DNA of 64,000 bases from a virus, in IMG/VR virus record IMGVR_UViG_3300009320_000007, positions 1 to 64,000 of that record; one strand, written 5' to 3'. This document shows positions 16,963 to 24,157 of the stretch, one piece after another. The translations under genes were made by a program, and so were the position numbers. The notes under the pieces were generated by a model. That model was not told the origin of the DNA and did not search any database. It worked only from the letters and a program-made list of their open reading frames with translations. The first letter of the stretch is position 1, and every line of letters starts with the position of its first letter.

Positions 16963-17765
16963 AAAAAACACTGAACAGCATCATCAGCTGCATTCTTGAG
17001 CGGGAAAACCGACGCGGGCAGGCGGCAAAGGCCCGACTGCCGCAGCGTCCCCCCCGACACTCGTACATGGTGACGTACCCTAGTGTGTCGGGCCTGCCCA
17101 TAAGCGAAGATGTGGGGGGACAAGAGATAGAAACGGTAGAGGTACGGGCTGAATTCCAGCTGCGTCTTGCTGATCGTTACATAGGAAAGGCCATGGCAGT
17201 CGCAGAGGCAGCAAGGCTGGCGAGAGAAACGCCCGAGTCCCGGCACGGGTTCCGCAAGGGACAGAGGGTGATGGTTGCCCATCAAGGACCGGGGACGGTG
17301 GTAGGCGGCATCGTGGGGTGTATCTACGTTGTCCTGGATAGTGGTCTAAGGGGCTGTGGGGCGCTCGGGGAGTGGATGTGTCCCCCCGCCGACCTCACGC
17401 CCTTGGAAGAAGAACAGCCCGAAAAGCCGACGCCGGAGTTCAAGGTGGGTGATCGGGTCTGTCATCTCTTAGGCGAAAGGCCGTACACAGGCGTGATCAT
17501 GCAGATTTCCGACCTACTTTCCATTCGTCGTGACGATAATGTCCCCGGTTCCGGAGAAAACGATCTTTGGACTATCCGTCCATACAGAGTTACCCCCTAC
17601 GACCCCAAGAACCGACAGCATGCCGAGGCAAGGTGGCCAGGCGCCGAGGTAGGCAATTGCGGTCATTTCACCAAATGCAAACGTTGTGGTGGTGCGGCAA
17701 ACAATCGGCACAAGTGGCCCACGCTGGACGGGCGCTACTACTGCCCGGAGTGTTGGGACAAGTGA
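16959..17765 (+). CDS. hypothetical protein with SH3-like repeats and C-terminal zinc ribbon
   Basis: 268 residues. Two segments of KOW/SH3 style (FRKGQRVMVAHQGPGTVVGG near 100 and FKVGDRVCHLLGERPYTGVI near 163) suggest a duplicated barrel. The C-terminus has CKRCGG and CPECW, a zinc ribbon. The first 35 residues are basic. A nucleic-acid-binding role is plausible but not shown. Confidence 0.7.
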   Translation: MKKTLNSIISCILERENRRGQAAKARLPQRPPRHSYMVTYPSVSGLPISEDVGGQEIETVEVRAEFQLRLADRYIGKAMAVAEAARLARETPESRHGFRKGQRVMVAHQGPGTVVGGIVGCIYVVLDSGLRGCGALGEWMCPPADLTPLEEEQPEKPTPEFKVGDRVCHLLGERPYTGVIMQISDLLSIRRDDNVPGSGENDLWTIRPYRVTPYDPKNRQHAEARWPGAEVGNCGHFTKCKRCGGAANNRHKWPTLDGRYYCPECWDK

Positions 17766-17781
17766 GAAGAAGGGGCGAGTG

Positions 17782-18048
17782 ATGAAAACCACAGCGAAGC
17801 ACCGGACAACAGCAAAAAAGACACTCCCTAGTGGACTTGCGGTAGGTCTGCTCAACCTAACAGCGGATGGCCTGTTCGACATCCTCGACGATTTAGATGA
17901 CGCACTGACGTTGTTGAAAGAACATCGTGACGAGTTTGTCGCTCTGTGCTTAGTGCTTCCGGTACAAGATCCCCGTAGGCATGCTTTGAGGGAGTTGTTG
18001 CGGACTCTCAACGCCTTTCTGAAGGAGAAGGAAGATGACACGAAATAG
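17782..18048 (+). CDS. small helical hypothetical protein
   Basis: 88 residues: a basic N-terminal tail, then acidic and hydrophobic helices (LFDILDDLDDALTLL). No membrane segment. Overlaps the next gene by 14 bases. Confidence 0.65.
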   Translation: MKTTAKHRTTAKKTLPSGLAVGLLNLTADGLFDILDDLDDALTLLKEHRDEFVALCLVLPVQDPRRHALRELLRTLNAFLKEKEDDTK

Positions 18049-18217
18049 ATACTTTTTGCATTTGGCGGAAATAGGTACCTTTGCAGACTGGGCGCACTTA
18101 AAAGGGTGGATTCGGGAGGAGAGCTACGGGGATTATGAAGTATTGCGTCTGCGAAAGGGGAGTAGAAGGAAGACCGCAATAATAACAAACACAAAAACGG
18201 AGAGGGAACATGAGTAA
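18035..18217 (+). CDS. small hypothetical protein
   Basis: 60 residues, Arg/Tyr-rich, ending in a Lys/Arg-rich tail. GGAG precedes the ATG inside the upstream gene; the end overlaps the next start by 8 bases. Unknown. Confidence 0.55.
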   Translation: MTRNRYFLHLAEIGTFADWAHLKGWIREESYGDYEVLRLRKGSRRKTAIITNTKTEREHE

Positions 18218-18620
18218 CCAAACCATTGGAGCCAAAGACTTCGCTGAATTCTTGGGGCCCTGGACTCCTCAAGGTGTAGAGGCCAGTCCGGCCGTAGCCG
18301 AAGTCCTAAAGGAGGACATCGACCTCAGCAACGCCGCTGAGGACGCCACCGTTCTGCTCCTCAACGAACTGGTGCAAGACAAACGGGAAACAGGCATAAT
18401 CGCCGGCCGGTGCTACCAAGCCACCCTGTCCAAGCCGTTGGACGACGGGGGGTTCAGGTACTGGCTATTGCTCGTCATCACCAACGCCGACCCGGAGGTC
18501 CCCAAAAGCCGGATGCTCATTTTGACCCCTCAAGAGGTCAAGGGCAACGCCGTCGTGTGGGACCTCATCGGTGAAGCTGCGCAGAAGACCGTTCAGTCCA
18601 TGATCGAACTGGGGACCTGA
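18210..18620 (+). CDS. hypothetical protein
   Basis: 136 residues; GGAGAGGGAA precedes the ATG. Acidic helical N-terminal half, beta-rich C-terminal half (YWLLLVITNADPEVP). TGATG coupling to the following zinc protein. Family unknown. Confidence 0.7.
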   Translation: MSNQTIGAKDFAEFLGPWTPQGVEASPAVAEVLKEDIDLSNAAEDATVLLLNELVQDKRETGIIAGRCYQATLSKPLDDGGFRYWLLLVITNADPEVPKSRMLILTPQEVKGNAVVWDLIGEAAQKTVQSMIELGT

Positions 18621-19069
18621 TGCGCCTCATTAGCGCCGCCAGCTTCGCCAAGGAGACGGTAGCAGGAGGAACAATCCAGTGCCCGCTCTGCCGCACCTAC
18701 CTGCGGAAAGAGGATGAGTACGGCGCCCGTCTAAGTGCACGGTCAACATCTGAGCCAGGAAAGGTGAACATCCGCATCTCCTGGCACTGCCGACACTGCC
18801 ACACCGACTGCGACGTGGGCCTCATGCCTGATGCGGACTGGTGGGAGGACTACTTCGAAGAAGGTCACCCGTACCAGCTGTGGGACCCCAACGCCAAGAA
18901 CGCTCGATGCCGGGACGCCGTGACTCTCAGGGCCCACCTGGCCATCACCAAGATCCTGAAAAGGGGGGAGAACAGGCCCCTCTTCCAAGAGCTGGTGGAG
19001 GCGGACAAACTGATCCTTGAGGACCTGGAAGACATCGTCGCCCGCCTTGAGCGGCTGGCGCCCACGTAG
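18620..19069 (+). CDS. zinc-binding hypothetical protein
   Basis: 149 residues with CPLC near residue 21 and CRHCHTDC near 57, likely a zinc ribbon; C-terminal two thirds helical and acidic. Near the end of the plus block. No function assigned. Confidence 0.7.
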   Translation: MRLISAASFAKETVAGGTIQCPLCRTYLRKEDEYGARLSARSTSEPGKVNIRISWHCRHCHTDCDVGLMPDADWWEDYFEEGHPYQLWDPNAKNARCRDAVTLRAHLAITKILKRGENRPLFQELVEADKLILEDLEDIVARLERLAPT

Positions 19070-19106
19070 GAGTAGCAACGAAATTCAACGCATCTACCTC
19101 TGGCCT

Positions 19107-19283
19107 ATGGCCTCCGGTAGGCGCTTGACTCCACCTCCCAGTCCAGTAGTCTGGGGGTACCGCACTATCCCGTTCTACCAGGTATGGGGAGAGGGGGTCG
19201 AGCGGGGGGCAAGGTACGCAAGTCCCGTCACCCCCCGCTGGAAGGGGTATGCTCCAGAGAAGAGGTCAAAAAAGCGGAACTGA
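19107..19283 (+). CDS. small basic hypothetical ORF
   Basis: 58 residues, very basic at the C-terminus (PEKRSKKRN) and Pro-rich at the N-terminus. No convincing ribosome site. It fills the space between the last clear gene and the terminator, so it is kept at low confidence. Confidence 0.35.
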   Translation: MASGRRLTPPPSPVVWGYRTIPFYQVWGEGVERGARYASPVTPRWKGYAPEKRSKKRN

Positions 19284-19296
19284 AGACACCCAACTA

Positions 19297-19334
19297 GGGG
19301 AGGGGGTCCTTACTTAAGTAAGGCACCCCTCCCC
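19297..19334. terminator. bidirectional terminator hairpin
   Basis: Stem of GGGGAGGGG with CCCCTCCCC plus inner CCTTAC/GTAAGG around a TTAA loop, between convergent gene blocks. It could stop transcription from both sides; no long U-tract is present. Confidence 0.8.
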
Positions 19335-19345
19335 GACGTTGGCGG

Positions 19346-19891
19346 TCATTTCCACGCCATCGCCCCAATCCCCAATCCCAGAACAGCGCCCCCTACTGTC
19401 CCCACGATACCCCAGAACAAGGGGGACTGGTACCAGGAGGGCTTGGAGGGTTCCACCAGGCCGGTGACTTCTTTTAGCCTCCTCCCATAGGACTGGGAGA
19501 CATCCTGCACCAAGGTATTGGTCTGGGCCACCAGGTTCTTCATCTGGTCGTCACAGGAAGTACGCAACCGGGACAGTTGGGTGTCGCACCACGTCCGGAC
19601 GCCTTTGACTTCCAGCTCGTAGCTGCCCAGCAGGTGCTTCTCCCGGGCCGCTGCCGCCTCTTTGGAGGCAGCCAACGACAGCACACATGACTTGTACTTG
19701 AAGCTGGCAGTAGCGAGTCGTTCGCTAGTAACACACCAGCACTGGCTGCTCTTCAGCCACTTGGAGGGTTCGAGGACCTTGTCCTCAGGGGGAGCTGTCT
19801 CCGCTGGTTGGGCCCTCCCAATACTCGGGAGGAGTAGTCCAATTGTCAAAGTCAGCACCAACAGCCTCAGGGTTCTCGAGTAGGTGGTCAT
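19346..19891 (-). CDS. spanin-like protein with signal peptide and C-terminal anchor
   Basis: 181 residues from the ATG at 19891 (GGAG upstream). Residues 1-27 form a signal peptide ending ...GRAQ; the middle is helical with four Cys (QCWC, KSC, TWC, TSCDD), and residues 155-180 form a Gly-rich membrane segment (FWGIVGTVGGAVLGLGIG). It overlaps the preceding spanin-like gene by 107 bases in another frame, reminiscent of Rz/Rz1 arrangements, but it lacks a lipobox and is much longer than Rz1. Likely the partner of 19785-20270 in disrupting the outer envelope. Confidence 0.55.
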   Translation of the reverse strand: MTTYSRTLRLLVLTLTIGLLLPSIGRAQPAETAPPEDKVLEPSKWLKSSQCWCVTSERLATASFKYKSCVLSLAASKEAAAAREKHLLGSYELEVKGVRTWCDTQLSRLRTSCDDQMKNLVAQTNTLVQDVSQSYGRRLKEVTGLVEPSKPSWYQSPLFWGIVGTVGGAVLGLGIGAMAWK

Positions 19892-20270
19892 AGTATCTCC
19901 GCAGTTGAGTGTGTTCCTCCGCCAACTTCTCCCGGACGGCCGCTGTAAGCTCCTCCAAGTCCTGCTGCCGTTTCTTCTCCGCCTCAACCAGCCGCTCATC
20001 CAGCTCCGCCCAGGCGGCTGCCGCCTGCTCAGTCACCGTCCTTTGGTAATTGACGATGTTGGTGGTCATGGTCGCCAACTGTGTCGAGGTCGCTTGCAGG
20101 AGCCTGGTCGACTCGGCCTGCTGGCTCTGCATGGACTCCACCAGCTGATGGACCTGGGCGTCGTGCGAACACCCTCGAATGGTCCACGACAACCAGAAAG
20201 CGATGAGGAGCAGGAGGGCCATGGCCGCCACCAGTACCCACTTCCAATACTTCTCAAGGAGCTTCAGCAT
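19785..20270 (-). CDS. i-spanin-like (Rz-type) lysis protein
   Basis: 161 residues: one N-terminal transmembrane helix (WVLVAAMALLLLIAFWLSW, residues 11-29) then a long periplasmic coiled coil rich in Gln/Glu/Ala. This is the topology of inner-membrane spanins, which join inner and outer membranes at lysis. Starts within the end of the holin-like gene and overlaps the downstream gene. The family is called by topology and position, not by a specific motif. Confidence 0.6.
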   Translation of the reverse strand: MLKLLEKYWKWVLVAAMALLLLIAFWLSWTIRGCSHDAQVHQLVESMQSQQAESTRLLQATSTQLATMTTNIVNYQRTVTEQAAAAWAELDERLVEAEKKRQQDLEELTAAVREKLAEEHTQLRRYYDHLLENPEAVGADFDNWTTPPEYWEGPTSGDSSP

Positions 20271-20502
20271 TCGACTTCTCCTTCTGGTCCCTCCCCGCCA
20301 ACAACTTCAGGAGGGGAACTCCCTTCTTGCCAAAGTTGTAAATGAGCATCCACAGCACCAGGTTGTACTGCTGCTCCCCCACCGTTTGGCTGTTGTACCA
20401 CATGTACAAAGTAAGGAAAAAGAGCGCCCAGAATGCCCATCTTCCCAGGCTGGCCTTCCCATTCTCTGACAACAACCCGCTGAGCCACTTTAAAATGTCC
20501 AT
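20254..20502 (-). CDS. putative holin
   Basis: 82 residues with two hydrophobic helices (WAFWALFFLTLYMWY and YNLVLWMLIYNFGKKGV) and a charged C-terminus (RDQKEKSNAEA), typical of small class II holins. Directly upstream of the spanin-like pair, overlapping it by 17 bases. No endolysin was recognised nearby. Confidence 0.6.
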   Translation of the reverse strand: MDILKWLSGLLSENGKASLGRWAFWALFFLTLYMWYNSQTVGEQQYNLVLWMLIYNFGKKGVPLLKLLAGRDQKEKSNAEAP

Positions 20503-20561
20503 GTCACCCTCCAGGCACCCATTGTAGCACCCCGTACCGGTCCCGGCAAGCCCACTTGTAG

Positions 20562-20648
20562 TGGGAAGGGGAGGATTCGAACCCCCGTGTTTACCCGTTC
20601 GGGACCTGGTCTACAGCCAGGCGCCATCAACCACTCGGCCACCTTCCC
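20562..20648 (-). tRNA. tRNA-Tyr (GTA)
   Basis: Complete cloverleaf of 87 bases: acceptor GGGAAGG/CCTTCCC, anticodon stem CCTGG with loop CTGTAGA, long variable arm as expected for bacterial Tyr, T-loop GGTTCGAATCC. CCA is not encoded. Confidence 0.93.
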
Positions 20649-20652
20649 ATGG

Positions 20653-20736
20653 TACGGGAGGGGGGACTCGAACCCCCACGAGCTTGCGCCCACTAGATCC
20701 TGAATCTAGCGCATCTGCCAGTTACGCCACTCCCGC
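20653..20736 (-). tRNA. tRNA-Leu (CAG)
   Basis: 84 bases, class II with long variable arm; anticodon stem CTAGA around TTCAGGA; acceptor GCGGGAG/CTCCCGT closed by a G-T pair; T-loop GGTTCGAGTCC. Reads CUG. Confidence 0.93.
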
Positions 20737-20740
20737 ATGG

Positions 20741-20824
20741 TACCGAGGGGGAGACTCGAACTCCCACGAGCTTTCGCCCACAGCGCCCTCAACGCTGCGC
20801 ATCTGCCAATTACGCCACCTCGGT
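20741..20824 (-). tRNA. tRNA-Leu (GAG)
   Basis: 84 bases, class II; anticodon loop TTGAGGG on stem CAGCG/CGCTG; acceptor ACCGAGG/CCTCGGT. D-arm and variable arm closely match the CAG gene, indicating duplication. Reads CUC/CUU. Confidence 0.93.
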
Positions 20825-20841
20825 ATCCTCTCAAAGAACAG

Positions 20842-20925
20842 TGCTCGGGGTGGGGGTCGAACCCACGTGGGCTTGCGCCCCAGGGATTTTAAGTCCCCTG
20901 CCTGAGCCAGCTCGGCAACCCGAGC
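20842..20925 (-). tRNA. tRNA-Leu (TAA)
   Basis: 84 bases, class II; anticodon loop CTTAAAA; acceptor GCTCGGG/CCCGAGC; T-arm GGGTTCGACCC. Reads UUA, a codon expected to be rare in this GC-rich genome. No intron. Confidence 0.92.
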
Positions 20926-20929
20926 GCAG

Positions 20930-21013
20930 TACCGGGGGCGGGAATCGAACCCGCACGACCTTGCGGCCACCGACTTTTGAGGCCGGCGCATCTGCCAGTT
21001 ACGCCACCCCGGC
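20930..21013 (-). tRNA. tRNA-Leu (CAA)
   Basis: 84 bases, class II; anticodon loop CTCAAAA on stem CCGGC/GTCGG; acceptor GCCGGGG/CCCCGGT closed by G-T. D-arm identical in most positions to the CAG and GAG genes. Reads UUG. Confidence 0.92.
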
Positions 21014-21085
21014 AAAGCAACGATTGGAGCGGGGACCCTCCCCCTGTCTCCCAACTCGTTGAGAACGCACGTATCAAAGAAACAA

Positions 21086-21139
21086 CCCAACCGCTGCGGG
21101 GATCTTCGGTCCCCGCTCTACCAGCTGAGCTACCTGAGC
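21086..21139 (-). pseudogene. tRNA remnant (5' half, Phe-like)
   Basis: A canonical 5' half is present: acceptor strand GCTCAGG, D-arm TAGCTCAGCTGGTAGAGC and an anticodon hairpin with loop CCGAAGA (GAA position, but C instead of T at 33). No matching CCTGAGC acceptor strand and no GTTCRA T-loop follow. Probably a decayed tRNA-Phe gene; an unusual structured RNA is possible. Confidence 0.5.
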
Positions 21140-21166
21140 AACAGCTGCAAATGATTTCCTGAAAAG

Positions 21167-21249
21167 TCGGGGCGACAGGATTCGAACCTGCGTATGCCTC
21201 TCGGCCCGGGCCCCAAACCCGGTGGGTAACCAGCCTACCCTACACCCCG
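21167..21249 (-). tRNA. tRNA-Pro (TGG) with long variable arm
   Basis: 83 bases: acceptor CGGGGTG/CGCCCCG, D-stem GGGT/ACCC, anticodon loop TTTGGGG on CCGGG/CCCGG, T-arm GCAGG-TTCGAAT-CCTGT. The variable region is 14 bases (a GCC/GGC mini-stem), whereas Pro tRNAs normally have about 5. Should read CCA and CCG. Confidence 0.85.
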
Positions 21250-21250
21250 G

Positions 21251-21324
21251 TCGCCGCAACTGGAATTGAACCAGCGGCCTCTTCCTTATCAGGGAAGTGC
21301 TCTAACCTGCTGAGCTATGCGGCG
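21251..21324 (-). tRNA. tRNA-Ile (GAT)
   Basis: 74-base standard cloverleaf: acceptor CGCCGCA/TGCGGCG, anticodon loop CTGATAA, T-loop GGTTCAATTCC. Separated from tRNA-Pro by one base, so the tRNAs are probably processed from one transcript. Confidence 0.94.
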
Positions 21325-21547
21325 TCTACTTGTGCGGCAATTTCCGGGAAATCGTTACGGAATCAGGTTGTCACAGAGCGCACCACTCCCGAAGCCAGAT
21401 AGGCTACTCGAAAGAGAATAAAACAAGTACAAGCTCTGTGGCATTTTGGCCTCCCAGCCAAGAAACGCAGGCTCATGCCGACGTTTGCCCCCGGCGTCAG
21501 CCAGTGGGGCGGTACAAAGGAAGCTTACCCAACCACAAGGAAGTCTG
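21325..21547. other. noncoding leader of the tRNA cluster
   Basis: No clear gene. A minus-strand TTGACA (21546-21551) lies at the upstream edge with only a weak -10. A 29-residue ORF (21355-21444, minus; MPQSLYLFYS...) has a GGGAGG site at good spacing but no other support. Confidence 0.35.
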
Positions 21548-22054
21548 TCAAGGACTTTCTCGGGGGGTTTCCTTCAGCTGCTTCAAGTCGGTCTCCATGA
21601 CGGCTTGACGAATGTCAAATTCATGGAGCTTTTTCGTAATGTCCCGTTGGTCCTGGGCCATACTATCGACATCTTTCCTGATTTCATCGAGGGCTCTGGC
21701 GGACTTCCGCTCGCTACCCTCGATCGTCCTACGAATGGCCTGCACCTCTTTCTTTGCGCTCGCACCCACAGCCGTAATCGACCTGGTAGCGCTTTCCTCC
21801 ATTTGCTTCACAGAGTCAGCCGTGGCCTTCTCCAAAACCTCAACTCGGGTTATCACGGGGGCAACGGCCTCCTCGCTTTCCTTTTCTGCTGTCTTCCCTA
21901 CGTAAATGACGGCAGCGGTCCCAACCACCAACAAGGAGATCACTATCTGGAGAATCGTGTGCATCCACGAAATCCCAGGTCCTCGGGGCCTGCTTTTGAG
22001 TAAAAGGTAGATGTCCTCCACCGTGACTTCTTTTGGGGCTTCCTCTCCTGGCAT
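21548..22054 (-). CDS. single-pass membrane coiled-coil protein
   Basis: 168 residues, ATG at 22054 sharing bases with the upstream TAA, GGAGG present. Cytoplasmic N-terminus, a transmembrane helix near residues 33-53 (ILQIVISLLVVGTAAVIYVG), then a long Ala/Glu/Lys coiled coil. Looks like an envelope-spanning or membrane-tethered factor; possibly lysis- or superinfection-related given its place, but unproven. Confidence 0.65.
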   Translation of the reverse strand: MPGEEAPKEVTVEDIYLLLKSRPRGPGISWMHTILQIVISLLVVGTAAVIYVGKTAEKESEEAVAPVITRVEVLEKATADSVKQMEESATRSITAVGASAKKEVQAIRRTIEGSERKSARALDEIRKDVDSMAQDQRDITKKLHEFDIRQAVMETDLKQLKETPRESP

Positions 22055-22362
22055 TAGCGTCCTCCCAGTAGGTAAGAAAGGATTACCGATAAATCCCAAA
22101 GTACCAAGGCAATGTACGCCCCCAAAACAACCTTAACCCATTTGCCGCGGGCATGCAACAAAACATAGGCCAAGACCGCCACAACGACCTTCACTGCGCC
22201 AAATACCCCCACCCCTACTGACAACAGCCAAGCGCATAACGGGTTAGCCTCGGGCGCACCGAACACTACGAATGCGACTACCGTGAGCACGGCGTCGAGG
22301 AGTATCAGGACGGGTAGTAGCTTCCTTCTGGAATTCTGCACGTATCCCTCGCCAAAAACCAA
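22054..22362 (-). CDS. multi-pass membrane protein (DUF5658-like)
   Basis: 102 residues from a TTG at 22362 with GGAGGAG about 9 bases upstream; the frame is open to 22437, so a longer form is possible. Three hydrophobic segments; LLDAVLTVVAFVVFGAPEAN-P has the D...T...G.xEANP pattern of DUF5658 proteins. Function unknown. Confidence 0.6.
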   Translation of the reverse strand: MVFGEGYVQNSRRKLLPVLILLDAVLTVVAFVVFGAPEANPLCAWLLSVGVGVFGAVKVVVAVLAYVLLHARGKWVKVVLGAYIALVLWDLSVILSYLLGGR

Positions 22363-22420
22363 GCATGGTTGCTCCTCCGTAGGGAGTATACGATAATCGA
22401 AGGGGAAATGGGAGGGGGAA

Positions 22421-23545
22421 CTACTCGCCGTCTTCAATACTCAACCAGCGCTTGACCTCTGCCAGGTGCTTCTCCCACCCCTTCTCGTCGCCCTTGAGCG
22501 TAAGGAACACCTTGAACATCTTCTGGAGGGTGTTGTGGAGGGCCGTAAGGGCGCCAAGCCGCTCGCTGATGATCTCCTCGAACTCCTCGAACGTGTACCT
22601 GGGGACCCTCACTCCGGACAGTATGTTCTTGTCGCAATCGAAGGTGAACTTCCACCGCCGGGGGAATTTATCCACCTCAGCCAGCATAGTCATCTTAGCC
22701 GCCACCGGCACTCGCTGCTCCTTAAGGGCGGTCATTCCTGTCGGGCAAGAGAACGGATCGTCGCACTGAATGGTAATCAACGATTGGTCGTACAAGCTGC
22801 CGAACACCGCCTTGTCTTCAAAGTATACCTCGATACCCACCCCCTCCACCTTGACGAACTCCTGGTCACGCAAGCAGTAGGCCGTCCACAGCAGGAACTG
22901 CGACCACCAGGGCCGGGAGGCCTCCACCTTGCTCGGGAAATCCCCGTCCGGGTCACCTCCTCCCGCCTCGATGAGCTCGTCGGCTTTCCCCTCCCCCAAA
23001 CAATGCTGCGCTACCACGTAGGGGAACGTCTGCACCGGCGAAACCCCCACGATGGGGGCGACCGCTTCAAGAAGTTCGTCCTGGGTCCCCCTCGCCGTGG
23101 AAAAGATGTAGAGGCGGTTGTACAACGTGTCCCACGCCACCTCCACTAACTTGATGACCGGGTAAGAGCCCCGGGCCATCTCGTCAATGACGTCCTCGTA
23201 GATGTCTCGCTTGGCCAATTTGGTCAACGGCCTTTCGTTCTCCCGGGCGGCGGCGGCAATGCGCTTTTGAGCCACCAACTTCGCCTGGGTCCTGCTCACT
23301 TTGACCTCGTCAATCCGGTACAGGAAGACAAGGAACTCCCCCGCCTCCAAGACCAGGTTGTCAGTCCCATGGATGTCGTTGTAGTCCACCCACCCAGCCG
23401 AGCGGAGGTTCCCCGGCCCAGGGCGGACCAGCTCTGCAAACTTGCCTTCCTCCAATAGCTCCCGTACAGTGGTAAGGTTCACTGTTCGGTTGTCCTTCTC
23501 CAAGTGGTACGCAACGGCTGTCATTGCGCCAGTTCTCAGTCCCAT
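22421..23545 (-). CDS. RdgC-like recombination-associated protein
   Basis: 374 residues. The N-terminal GWVDYNDIHGTDNLVLEAGE and central LTKLAKRDIYEDVIDEMARG then YIFSTARGTQDELLEAVAPI follow the domain order of RdgC, a ring-forming DNA-binding protein that restrains RecA-type recombination. The C-terminal part is divergent (WKFTFDCDKNILSGVRVPRY). Phages carry RdgC homologues, presumably to guard replicating DNA. GGAGG lies before the ATG. Confidence 0.65.
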   Translation of the reverse strand: MGLRTGAMTAVAYHLEKDNRTVNLTTVRELLEEGKFAELVRPGPGNLRSAGWVDYNDIHGTDNLVLEAGEFLVFLYRIDEVKVSRTQAKLVAQKRIAAAARENERPLTKLAKRDIYEDVIDEMARGSYPVIKLVEVAWDTLYNRLYIFSTARGTQDELLEAVAPIVGVSPVQTFPYVVAQHCLGEGKADELIEAGGGDPDGDFPSKVEASRPWWSQFLLWTAYCLRDQEFVKVEGVGIEVYFEDKAVFGSLYDQSLITIQCDDPFSCPTGMTALKEQRVPVAAKMTMLAEVDKFPRRWKFTFDCDKNILSGVRVPRYTFEEFEEIISERLGALTALHNTLQKMFKVFLTLKGDEKGWEKHLAEVKRWLSIEDGE

Positions 23546-23607
23546 ATCTTCCTCCTCGAATTAGGGTTGTTGCCCACTCAAGGGCAGGGTTGGTATGTAG
23601 TGCTTGC

Positions 23608-23847
23608 TCATTTAAACTCCCTCACTTCGATCAAGTTCCCCTGCCGGTCTACGGTGGCCAAGACTGTACGACTCTCATCACCAGCACCCCAGTCTATGCC
23701 GACCATGACGTCGTTGGTGCGGGCCTTATCGATGTAGCTGCGAACCAGAGCACCCATGGACATATCTCGGCGAGCGGCCTCTTCCTGCAACCAGTGGTAT
23801 TGCCTACGTGTAAGGAGGATGGGCAACTGAGCATCTTTCTTGGTCAA
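23608..23847 (-). CDS. ribbon-helix-helix (CopG-like) regulator
   Basis: 79 residues from a TTG at 23847 (AGGGG upstream); a TTG at 23871 is less likely because transcription should start about there. The N-terminal half fits RHH DNA-binding proteins: beta strand LPILLTRRQYHWL, helices LQEEAARRD and MGALVRSYIDKAR. The C-terminus adds MVGIDWGAGDESRTV and VLATVDRQGNLIEVREF, a short acidic beta domain that may oligomerise or sense a ligand. A strong promoter overlapped by palindromes lies just upstream, so autorepression is likely. Confidence 0.65.
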   Translation of the reverse strand: MTKKDAQLPILLTRRQYHWLQEEAARRDMSMGALVRSYIDKARTNDVMVGIDWGAGDESRTVLATVDRQGNLIEVREFK

Positions 23848-23871
23848 CGGGGGCCCCTGAATGTAAAACAA

Positions 23872-23910
23872 CCTATATAGGAGTTATACATCTATTCAGG
23901 GGGATGTCAA
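23872..23910 (-). promoter_or_regulatory. sigma70-type promoter with palindromic operator
   Basis: Minus-strand TTGACA (23905-23910), 16 bp spacer, TATAAC (23883-23888). A perfect palindrome CCTATATAGG (23872-23881) covers the predicted start point, and an outer inverted pair CCTGAA/TTCAGG flanks it. Likely operator for the RHH protein. Confidence 0.75.
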
Positions 23911-24156
23911 GCACCTTTTTGCAACTGGGGGTACTTTTTGTAGACAGCGATGCGAACGCGAATCTTTTCTTCGGGGGTGCCGTACTGCGCCACTCGAGAA
24001 AGCGCGTTCCTGCCATGACGGAGATCATGAATAGGATACCCCTTCTCGGCGGGGAAGACGAAGTTGTCTGCTTTGACCTGCCGTCGGCCCCCTGGCCGTC
24101 AACACCTTGGCAGTCTTCTCCAAGCGCAGGCGCCTGATGAACTCCCTCTCTTTCAT
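23907..24156 (-). pseudogene. DUF6582-like protein, frameshifted in a C5 run
   Basis: The ATG at 24156 opens MKEREFIRRLRLEKTAKVL, but this frame stops early; the matching C-terminal part lies in another frame (VKADNFVFPAEKGYPIHDLR and QYGTPEEKIRVRIAVYKKYP). This has the small DUF6582 pattern (FPxExKxPIHDxxHxRNAL...GTPEEK...VxxKYP). Removing one base from the run at 24088-24092 joins them into an 82-residue protein. Either a base-call error, a decayed gene, or frameshifting. Confidence 0.7.
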
Positions 24157-24157
24157 T

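Noticed and set aside
20561-20905. Plus-strand open frame rich in GGGTRTPTSLRP-like repeats
   Set aside because: This peptide pattern is the well-known artefact of reading tRNA genes on the opposite strand.
21355-21444. 29-residue ORF upstream of the tRNAs
   Set aside because: Good ribosome spacing, but no coupling, conservation or composition argument; mentioned only in the noncoding entry.
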